This document shows, piece after piece, positions 5,883-13,700 of a stretch of 19,875 nucleotides of DNA (positions are counted from its first letter, which is position 1; every line of letters starts with the position of its first letter). Below the pieces are notes generated by a model. That model was not told where the DNA came from. It searched no databases and saw only the letters and a list, made by a program, of their open reading frames with translations. The position numbers were made by a program, and so were the translations under genes. This DNA comes from Candidatus Hydrogenedentota bacterium (GTDB lineage: Bacteria > Hydrogenedentota > Hydrogenedentia > Hydrogenedentales > CAITNO01), in contig JAKPUV010000198.1 in assembly GCA_029554925.1 (NCBI GenBank), positions 1-19,875 on the forward strand. The letters are read 5' to 3'.

Positions 5883-6440
5883 ATGGGCAAAGTGCTTCTG
5901 GTTGTGGGCGACGGGGCCGAAGTCATAGACACCATGGTTCCGTATTACCGCCTGGGGGAGGAGCATGAGGTGGTCGTGGCGGCTCCGGAGAAGCGGGCCT
6001 ACCATCTGGTGCAGCACGAGCATGACCCCGGCTGGGACATCACGGTGGAAATGCCGGGATACACTTTCAAGTCCGACGCCGCCTTCCGTGACGTGGACCC
6101 CGGGGAGTTCCTGGCCCTTGTGCTGCCGGGCGGGCGCGCGCCGGAGTTCCTGCGTTATGACACGGACCTCCTGCGCATCGTCCGCCACTTCTTCGCGGAG
6201 AACAAGCCCGTGGCGTCCATCTGCCACGGAGTGGAGATCCTGGCCGTCGCGGACGTCATCCGCGGCGTGGAGGTCACCACGATTCCAAGGTGCCGCTTTG
6301 ACGTGGAGGTGGCCGGGGCGGTCTATGTGGACCGGCCCCTGGTGGTGTCGGGCAACCTTTTCTGCTGCCGCTTCAAGCGCGAATGCTCCGCCTGGATGCG
6401 GGCCTTTGCGGAGGAGCTCCGGCGCAGGGAAAGCGCTTAG
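5883..6440 (+). CDS. DJ-1/PfpI family protein
   Basis: A 185-residue protein. It has the family order: a GAEVID segment at 11-16 supplying the conserved acidic residue (E13), LVLPGG at about 79-84, and the nucleophile elbow ASICHGVEIL with C114 and H115. Members include glyoxalase III/deglycase-like enzymes, proteases and isocyanide hydratases, so the reaction is open. No signal peptide is present, so it is cytoplasmic. The start has AAAGGAG a few nt upstream of the ATG. It lies 23 nt after the dehydrogenase and 22 nt before the sulfatase start, in the same operon; a role in processing or detoxifying a reactive carbonyl intermediate is a reasonable inference. Confidence 0.8.
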   Translation: MGKVLLVVGDGAEVIDTMVPYYRLGEEHEVVVAAPEKRAYHLVQHEHDPGWDITVEMPGYTFKSDAAFRDVDPGEFLALVLPGGRAPEFLRYDTDLLRIVRHFFAENKPVASICHGVEILAVADVIRGVEVTTIPRCRFDVEVAGAVYVDRPLVVSGNLFCCRFKRECSAWMRAFAEELRRRESA

Positions 6441-6462
6441 AAACCGGAGGGAGGGATTTTTC

Positions 6463-7893
6463 GTGGGCATGATGACGCGCCGGTCTTTCCTGGCCGCGGC
6501 CGCCGCCGCGGGACTCTCCGCCGCCGCCCGCGCCCGGGCCGAAAAGAGGCGCAAACCCAACATCGTGTTCATTCTCGCCGACGACCTGGGCCGCCACCAG
6601 GTGGGCTGCTACGGCAACCCCTTTTACGAGACGCCCCACCTGGACGCGCTGGCCGCGCAGGGAATGAAGTTCTCGGACGCCTACGCGGCGTGTCCCGTAT
6701 GCTCTCCCACGCGCGCGAGCATCATGACGGGCAAGTACCCCGCTCGGCTCCACATCACAGACTACATTCCCGGGAACCCCTTTCCCTTCGCGAAGCTCAA
6801 GACCCCCGACTGGCGGAAGGAGCTGCCGCTGGAGGAGGTCACGCTTGCGGAGACGCTCTCGGAGGCGGGTTACGCCTGCGGCCATTTCGGCAAGTGGCAC
6901 CTCGACGACCGGAACGACGCGGTGTACCGTCCCGGCGACCCCGGCACGCCGGAGACGCAGGGGTTCTCGGACGTGCTGGTGACGGCGAAGCCGGAGTCGG
7001 AGGAGACCGCCGCGGCGGGCGCCGACCCGGAGTACGACGCCCACCACGCCCGCGAAATCACGGACCGCGCGCTGGCCTTCATGGAGGCCCACCATGACCG
7101 GCCATTCTTCTGCTACATGGGCCACAATCTCGTCCACCGCCCGGAGATGGAGTACGGCGAGCTGGTGGTGAAATACGCGCGGAAACCGGAGGCCTGCAAC
7201 ACGCAGGGCAACAACCCCGTGCTGGGCGCGATGGTGGAGGTGCTGGACCGGCAGATTGGGCGGGTGACGAAGGCGCTGGATGACCTGGGGCTGGCGGAGA
7301 ACACAATCGTGGTCTTCTTCTCCGACAACGGCGACCTCTACGGGCGCGAGGGACTGAAGCCCTTCTACGGCGCGAAGGGCGACCTGCACGAGGGCGGCGT
7401 CCGGATGCCGCTCATCGTCCGCTGGCCCGGTGTGGTGGCCCCCGGATCGGAGACCGCCGCGCTCACGAGCAGCGTGGACTTCTTCCCCACCTTCGCCGAG
7501 ATCGCCGGGGTGCCCGTGCGCGATGACACGGTGGACGGCGTGAGTGTCCTCGCCGCCCTGCGCGGGGAGACGCCGCCGGACCGCGGGCCCATCTTCTGGC
7601 ATTACCCGCACTACCATTCCCTGGGCATCGGCCCCTCGGGCGCCGTGCGCGAGGGGAAGTACAAGCTCATCGAATGGTTCGAGAAGAGCATCGAGGGTCC
7701 CGAAACGCCCGGGGCGCTGGCGCTGTACGACCTGGAGGCCGACCCTGGAGAGCGGAACAGCCTCGCCGCCTCGCTTCCGGAGAAGGCCGCCGAACTTCAC
7801 GCGAGACTGGCCGCCTGGCGGAAGCGCGTCGGCGCGCAGGAGATGGGCCGCAACCCCGATCATGACCCGAAACGGGCCGGCCGGCCCAACTGA
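6463..7893 (+). CDS. Secreted Cys-type sulfatase, twin-arginine leader
   Basis: A type I sulfatase of 476 residues if it starts at the GTG at 6463, which sits 7 nt after GAGGG (6451-6455). The ATG at 6469 is the alternative and removes two residues. The N-terminus is a Tat signal, TRRSFLAAAAAAGLSAAARA. From the GTG, the key residues are the metal aspartates D40/D41 in ILADDLG, the modification motif C80-S-P-T-R84 (Cys converted to formylglycine by a maturation enzyme not present here), HFGKWH with K144 and H146, and metal ligands D288/N289 in FFSDNGD. The C-terminal domain carries LYDLEADPGERNSLA, typical of the family. It should hydrolyse a sulfate ester of a carbohydrate or similar compound outside the cytoplasm. 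The MFS gene 19 nt downstream would import the product. Confidence 0.92.
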   Translation: MGMMTRRSFLAAAAAAGLSAAARARAEKRRKPNIVFILADDLGRHQVGCYGNPFYETPHLDALAAQGMKFSDAYAACPVCSPTRASIMTGKYPARLHITDYIPGNPFPFAKLKTPDWRKELPLEEVTLAETLSEAGYACGHFGKWHLDDRNDAVYRPGDPGTPETQGFSDVLVTAKPESEETAAAGADPEYDAHHAREITDRALAFMEAHHDRPFFCYMGHNLVHRPEMEYGELVVKYARKPEACNTQGNNPVLGAMVEVLDRQIGRVTKALDDLGLAENTIVVFFSDNGDLYGREGLKPFYGAKGDLHEGGVRMPLIVRWPGVVAPGSETAALTSSVDFFPTFAEIAGVPVRDDTVDGVSVLAALRGETPPDRGPIFWHYPHYHSLGIGPSGAVREGKYKLIEWFEKSIEGPETPGALALYDLEADPGERNSLAASLPEKAAELHARLAAWRKRVGAQEMGRNPDHDPKRAGRPN

Positions 7894-7912
7894 CCCCGCA
7901 CGGAGGGCCGGC

Positions 7913-9163
7913 ATGACAGAGACAGCAAAAAGCGGCGGCTTGGCGAAATGGACGGTGCTGGGGGCGGGGTTTTTGGGCTGGCTCTTCGCGGGCAGCCAGC
8001 TGGGGCTGATGCCCTTCGCGGCGCTGACCATCTCCAAGGACCTCATGGGGGCGGATTTCACGCCCGCCGGGGCCGGGGCCTGGTTCGCGGCCTACTCCGC
8101 CATCACCATGCTCGGCGCGGCGACGGGCGGCATTGTCTTCGGTCATTTTGGCGACCGCCACGGGCGCGCGCGGGGGCTTGCCCTCAGCATGCTCTGCTAC
8201 ACCGTCTTCGGACTGGCCGGCTATTTTGTCCGAACGCAGGAACAGCTGCTGCTGCTGCGCTTCCTCACGGGGCTGGGCGTCGGGGGCACCTGGCCGAACG
8301 GCGTGTCGCTGCTGGCGGAGTTCTGGTCGGACGTGTCACGGCCGGTCATCGCGGGGCTCATGGGCGCGGGGGCCAACCTGGGCATCCTGCTGCTCTCCCT
8401 CGTGGGCAAATGGTACGAGGTGACCCCCGAAACCTGGCGGCCCCTCATGCTGATCACCGGCAGCCCCGTGGTGCTGGCGGTCCTCGCCGTGCTCTTCCTG
8501 CCGGAGTCGCCGAAATGGCTGCAAAGCCGGGGGAGCGCCGCCGCTGCTGGAATTCCGCTGGTGGATCTGTTCCGGCCGCCCCTGTTGCGGACCACGCTGC
8601 TGGGCATCGCCCTGGGCGGCATCCCCCTGCTGGGGGCGTGGGCGTCGAGCAAGTGGATGCTGCCCTGGGCCGACCAGGTGGCGGGGCCGGAGAATCCGGG
8701 GTACAAGGCCCTGGCGCTGGCCTGGTGGTCGGCGGGGGCCACGGTGGGAGGACTGACGGGCGGCTATGTCGGCCAGCTGCTGGGCCGCCGTCTCTCCTAC
8801 GCGTCCATCAGCGTGGGTGCGTGCGTCATGAACATCCTGATCTATTCGTTCCTGAAACCGCTGGAACCGCTGTTTCTTCCGGCGGTGCTGGTGCAGGGCG
8901 TCATCAGCACGATGTTCTTCGGGTGGCTGCCCCTGTACTTGCCGGAAATCTTCCCGACGCGCGTGCGCGCCACGGGCACGGGCATCTCCTACAACTCCGG
9001 CCGTTTCCTGACGGCGGCGGGGGTGATGGCCGCGGGCGGCCTCATCCAGCTGGTGAACGGCGACTACGCGAAGGTGGGGTCCGTGACGGGCCTGGTCTAC
9101 GCCCTGGGCGTGGCGGTCATCTTCTTCGCGCCGGAGACGAAGGGCAAAGAGCTCGGGGGCTGA
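7913..9163 (+). CDS. MFS transporter, metabolite/sugar type
   Basis: A 416-residue hydrophobic protein with about 12 transmembrane helices. The frame is open far upstream within the sulfatase gene, but CGGAGGG followed by ATG at 7913 gives the start. The cytoplasmic loop between helices 2 and 3 has the MFS motif GHFGDRHGRARG, and LLRFLTGLGVGGTWPNG carries the helix 4 RxxxGxGxG signature. PEIFPTRVRATGTGISYNSGR before helix 11 is typical of the sugar porter and aromatic acid/metabolite:H+ symporter groups. It ends PETKGKELGG, another sugar-porter-like tail. The substrate is unknown; its place after the sulfatase suggests import of the desulfated product. The stop is only 6 bp from the stop of the convergent second sulfatase, leaving no room for separate terminators. 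Confidence 0.9.
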   Translation: MTETAKSGGLAKWTVLGAGFLGWLFAGSQLGLMPFAALTISKDLMGADFTPAGAGAWFAAYSAITMLGAATGGIVFGHFGDRHGRARGLALSMLCYTVFGLAGYFVRTQEQLLLLRFLTGLGVGGTWPNGVSLLAEFWSDVSRPVIAGLMGAGANLGILLLSLVGKWYEVTPETWRPLMLITGSPVVLAVLAVLFLPESPKWLQSRGSAAAAGIPLVDLFRPPLLRTTLLGIALGGIPLLGAWASSKWMLPWADQVAGPENPGYKALALAWWSAGATVGGLTGGYVGQLLGRRLSYASISVGACVMNILIYSFLKPLEPLFLPAVLVQGVISTMFFGWLPLYLPEIFPTRVRATGTGISYNSGRFLTAAGVMAAGGLIQLVNGDYAKVGSVTGLVYALGVAVIFFAPETKGKELGG

Positions 9164-9169
9164 CGCGGC

Positions 9170-10624
9170 CTACTCCGCCGCGTCCCTGCGCCTGCGCGTG
9201 CGCGGCGCGCGCTCCTTGTCCTTCCGCCGGACGGGCTGTGCCTTCCCTTTTGTCCCGGAGGCGTCCGTGGGGGCCCCCTCCTCCGGCAGCACGGGGGCGG
9301 GCAGTTTCTCCAGCAGGGCGTCGAACCGAGCGCGCGCGGCGAGCGCCTCGGGTTCCTGGGAGTCCGTCACGTCCCTGTAACCCGTCCCGTCGCGCTTGTC
9401 CCCGCAGTCATACAGCCTGCCGTAGTGAAGGGGCGAGTTGTCCTCCAGGAGCCAGCGCCTGTCGCGCAGGATGCGCCGGTCGCCGATGAAGCTGAAGATC
9501 CACTCCCGCGTGGCGTCGTTTTCCCCGCGCAGGAAGGGGGCCAGCGAGCGGCCGTCCACCGGACGGTCCTGCGGAAGCGGCGTCCCGGCGTAGTCCAGCA
9601 GCGTCGGAAACACATCGGACAGGTCCGTGAGCTCGCCCGTTATGCCGCGCTTCTTCACATGCCCCGGCCCGTGGATGATCATGGGCACCCGCGCGCCCCG
9701 CTCGGTGGGCTGCCCCTTGCCCGCGCCGCCGGTGCCGTTGTCGCCCGTGAAGATCACGATGGTGTTGTCGCGCAGGCCCAGCTCGTCCAGGGCGCCGTCC
9801 AGCCGGCCGACCAGTTTGTCCATGTAGGCGACGCAGGAGGGGAAGTTGTCCGCGGAGTGCGCGTTCTTCGCCTCTGCGGAGGGGGTGTCGTCCGGCGTGG
9901 GCACGTGGGGCGAATGGGTGAGGCACATGGCGTAATAGAGGACAAAGGGCTGTTCGCGGTGGCGGCGCATGAAGTCCACGGCAAAGTCATGGTGCATGTC
10001 GGGACCGTAGTCGTCCGCCGTCGTCGGCACATACTGCCCGTTGCGGAGGATGCACGGGCCCCAGTAGCGGCCCGGCCGACCGTCGCCCTCGCGCAGGCCC
10101 CTCACATCCGTGCCCTCGGGGAGCTGGTTAACAAAGGCCCAGATGCAGTACTCGTCAAAGTCGCACTCGTAAATGAGGCCGGGCTGCTTTCCCGAGAGCT
10201 GCCACTTGCCGGAGATGGCCGTGGCGTAGCCGCGCGCCTTGAGGGCGTTGGCGAAAGTGAACTGCCCCCGGGCGATGTCCTCCTGAGGCGCGTCCGGCGC
10301 GGGGCCGCCCCGGCGACCGGAGAAGTTGTGGACCCCGTTGTGGCAGCCGTACTGCCCCGTCAGCAGCATCACGCGGGACGGGTGGCAGATGGGCGACGCG
10401 TAGCAGGTGTCAAACTGGACGCCGTCGCGGGCGAGCCGGTCCAGCGCCGGGGTGCGGTGGGAGGGGTGTCCGTAGCAGCCCAGCTCCCCGGCCCCCAGGT
10501 CATCCGCAAGAATCACGATGAAGTTCGGCGGACGCATTTCCTTTAGCGGGGCGTGCGCGCAGCCCGCCGCCAGCCCCATTCCCGCCAAACCCGCCGCACG
10601 CGCAAGAAAATCCCTTCGGTTCAT
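9170..10624 (-). CDS. Cys-type sulfatase, Tat leader with lipobox-like cysteine
   Basis: A 484-residue type I sulfatase. The N-terminus NRRDFLARAAGLAGMGLAAGC combines a twin-arginine signal with a lipobox-like end (C22), so the enzyme may be a Tat-exported lipoprotein. Metal aspartates are D41/D42 in ILADDLG, the formylglycine motif is C80-H-P-S-R84, SGKW supplies the lysine, and IFTGDNGTGG the distal metal ligands. The last 30 residues are highly basic (KRKDKER and RTRRRR type runs), which is unusual and may bind an anionic polymer. GGGAG upstream of the ATG supports the start. The sequence differs clearly from the sulfatase at 6463, so a different sulfate position or substrate is likely. 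It lies downstream of the giant repeat gene on the same strand. Confidence 0.92.
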   Translation of the reverse strand: MNRRDFLARAAGLAGMGLAAGCAHAPLKEMRPPNFIVILADDLGAGELGCYGHPSHRTPALDRLARDGVQFDTCYASPICHPSRVMLLTGQYGCHNGVHNFSGRRGGPAPDAPQEDIARGQFTFANALKARGYATAISGKWQLSGKQPGLIYECDFDEYCIWAFVNQLPEGTDVRGLREGDGRPGRYWGPCILRNGQYVPTTADDYGPDMHHDFAVDFMRRHREQPFVLYYAMCLTHSPHVPTPDDTPSAEAKNAHSADNFPSCVAYMDKLVGRLDGALDELGLRDNTIVIFTGDNGTGGAGKGQPTERGARVPMIIHGPGHVKKRGITGELTDLSDVFPTLLDYAGTPLPQDRPVDGRSLAPFLRGENDATREWIFSFIGDRRILRDRRWLLEDNSPLHYGRLYDCGDKRDGTGYRDVTDSQEPEALAARARFDALLEKLPAPVLPEEGAPTDASGTKGKAQPVRRKDKERAPRTRRRRDAAE

Positions 10625-10648
10625 GGCCTTCTCCCGGAATGGCTCCTG

Positions 10649-10678
10649 TGGTGTGCGGCGACCATCCGCCGCACACCA
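10649..10678 (-). terminator. Perfect 12-bp dyad between the repeat protein and sulfatase genes
   Basis: TGGTGTGCGGCG (10649-10660) and CGCCGCACACCA (10667-10678) form a perfect stem with a 6-nt loop, 25 bp past the stop of the 10704-15266 gene and 25 bp before the start of the sulfatase gene. The position fits a terminator or a processing hairpin in a two-gene transcript. There is no U-tract on the minus strand, so an operator or an attenuator for the sulfatase gene is also possible. Confidence 0.45.
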
Positions 10679-10703
10679 TCAAACACCATCCCCCGGGAGA
10701 AGT

Positions 10704-13700
10704 TCACGTTTTTCGGCGGCGCACCCTCAGGAGCGTGCCCGCTCCGGCGAGCAGGGCGGCCAGCAGGGCCGCCATTCCCGCGGACGCGGCGGGCACGCCC
10801 TGGGCCACCGTCAACTCGGCATGGCGTGTTTCCAGCAGCTCGGTGTGGCCGTCGGACACCTCGGCGCTGTACAGGCCGGCGTCCTCAAAGGTCACATCAT
10901 GGAGCCAGCATTCCGGTGACTCGGCGCCGTCGAGCACCGCGCCGTCCTTGCGCCACTGGCAGCGTACGGGGGCGAACCCCCCGGAGGTCCCCACCCGGAA
11001 CAGAGCCGACCGGCCCGTGTATCCCACCGTGTCCGCGGGCTCCTCCGTGATCGCAAGATGCTCGGCCACCTCCACCAGGGCGGGCCGGGAGGCGTAGACC
11101 ACGCCGCCGTCCGTCACCTCGCACCAGTACACGCCCGCGTGCCCGGAGGTCACGTTCTCCAGCGGCCACTGAGGCCCCACAGGACCGGTCTCCACCCCCT
11201 TGTCAGGTGTTTCCTTGAACCACTGGTAGGCGGTCGGGGCATATCCCGCGTTCACCGTCACCGAAAGCAGGTGGTCCTGCCCCCGGTACAGTCGCACGGA
11301 GTCGGGGTGCGACGCGAAGCCCGCCCAGCGCAGCAGGGTGTACCGCGCCGACTCCATGCCCGCGAAGGGCTTGTCCGCCAGGTCACGGATGTCCGTGCCC
11401 AGACGGATGCCGACCTCCCCGGAGGCCGACAGGTCGGAAAGCGCCACCGTCACGGTGTACTCCAAATCCTCCCCCCCGACAGACGCCGCGCCCGCCAGCG
11501 TTCCCGTCAGCGTCACGTCCGACGCGTCGAAGCTGTCGCCCACCGACTCGCTGAACCGCACCGTGAACCGCACCGACGCCTCGTTGTTTGGGTTGCGGTC
11601 GGGAAGCAGAATCTCCGCCGTAGGCGGCGTCACATCCAGGGTCCACGCGGTGGCCACCGGACCGGGCGGCGACCAGATGCCGTCGCCGTTGCGCGACACG
11701 ACCCGGAACCCGTAGGGCGATCCGTCCGCGAGGCCCGTCACCGTCGTCACGCCCCACGCCTCCGCCGTCAGGAACACCGGGGACGTCCCCACGGTTCCGT
11801 TCGCCGTCACCCAGCCCAATCCGCCGCCGGGGAGGATCACCCGGATGCCGTAGGTCGTGTGAACGGGGTTGCCCACCGCCGGGCCCAGCGCCACGCGCAG
11901 CGTGGTGCCCGTCGGATCGCCCACCACCGGCGCGGCCGCGGTCCACGCGAGCGTGCGCGCCATGCCGATCACCGGCGCCGTCATCACCATGTCTCCGTTC
12001 CGCGACCGGCCGGAGAACACATACGGCGTGTCGGCCGTCAGCCCCTCGACCGTCCAGCCCGCGTTGCCCTGGATCCACGCGGAGCTGGTCCCGGAGCCCA
12101 GGTTGAAGAACCGGAGACCGGAATGTCCGGCGGAGAGGTTCGACGGCACCGGCGACGCCGCAGCCACCGTGATCCGGTCCGGAGCCACGGCGGAAAACGC
12201 CAGTCCCCGCAGCGGCTCAATCAGTGTCCATGCGGAGATGGGGGCCGATCGGAGGCTCTCGGCGCCCTCCTCGAACGCCGCTACTTGGAACGTGTGCTGT
12301 GTGTTCGCGGAAAGCCCCGTCTGGAGCCACGCGGTCACATCGGCGGCGGTCTCCTGGCGAAGCGTCACCGGACGCTCCGTGCCGGGGTCCGACCAGATCC
12401 GGAAGCCCAGCTCGCGGGAGTTGGGGTCCCCCCACAACCACCGGATGGAAGAGGTGGACACACCTACCCCGTCGGCCCCGGCCGGCGGCATCAGCGGCAA
12501 CTGCATGCCCCAGAGCCCCGTGCCCTCATCCGTGCCGTCGGAGGCGAAGAATACCAGGTTGTCCCCCAGCCGTTCGATGGCCGCTGGGCCGCTGCTGGCC
12601 ACGCCGGGGTTGATGTCCGTGAGCCGCCCCGTGGTGTCCTCCGTGCCCGCTGACATCCACAGTTCCATGCCGTGCTCCGGGTCCCCCGCGCCGAAAAACA
12701 CCGTCCCATCCACATCCACCGACGACTGAATCGCGGACCCCGCAAGCCCTGGATAAATGTCCTTCACCAGCCTCGTGCCCGCCGTTGTGCCGTCGGTGCG
12801 CCACAGTTCGCGGCCCGTGTCCTTGTGCATCCCCTCGAAGTACACCGTGTCCGGCGCGCCCACAATGTCTTCGCTCACCCCGTAGCTGCCCCCCTCCCCG
12901 ATGTTCACCACCATCGAGGCGGTGGTCCCGTCCGTCTTCCACAGCTCATACCCCTCCGCCGCTGTCGCGTCCTGGAAAAGCACCAGATTTCCCAGGGCGG
13001 TCAGGCCCGTCGGCCCCCAGTACTTGGTTAGTGTGTCCTCGCGGGTGGAAAGCGTGTCCCAGGGCATTTCCGGGGGCTGGTGGCTGGTGACGAGCCGCGT
13101 GCCGCCGGGCGTGCCGTCGGTCACGCCAAGCCGTGTCCGGAAATCGGCGCCCGAACACTCCACCTTGAACCAGACTTTGCCCCCAACCGCCTGCAGGCCC
13201 GTGTACTGGCCGGCCGGAGTGTCCATGAGCAGCGTCTTCTGGCCCGTTTGCGGGTCGTACACATAGAGGTGACAGCGGCTGAGATTCGGACGCGGCGGGG
13301 TCTGGTACAGTCTATCCCCCACCTCAATGACATAGAGTTTTCCCTCATGGGCGAGAATGCCCCCTATGCTGGGGGCGCGGAACCCCGCCTCCAATACAAG
13401 TTCCATGTTTTCCGGCACGCCGTCGGCGGTGCGCCACACGCCCTTCACGAGAACCCCCTCCACCAAGCGGCTGGTGGCGACAAGAATGCCCCGCTCATCC
13501 TGGGTGAGGTTGGCGAAGGGGAATTTGTCGTACGAAGAGAACCAACTCATTTCGGTCACCGACCGCGTTCCCGCCGCGGTGCCGTCGGTTGTCCAGAGCA
13601 GCCATTTCTTCTGGGGCTGCGACTCCTCCAAGTTTATCGCGCTCACCGTGAAAAACAACCGTCCATCGTGTGACAGGGGCAACATCTTGTTGAAACCGTA

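Noticed and set aside
6373..8061. Minus-strand frame of 562 codons
   Set aside because: It is antisense to the sulfatase, rich in Val, His, Arg and Gly, with no domain.
7948..9489. Plus-strand frame of 513 codons
   Set aside because: It is the +1-type shadow of the MFS gene, with repetitive Gly/Arg/Ala composition and no transmembrane pattern.
11058..12653. Plus-strand frame of 531 codons
   Set aside because: It is antisense to the ELWxxDGT protein and of His/Arg-rich shadow composition.
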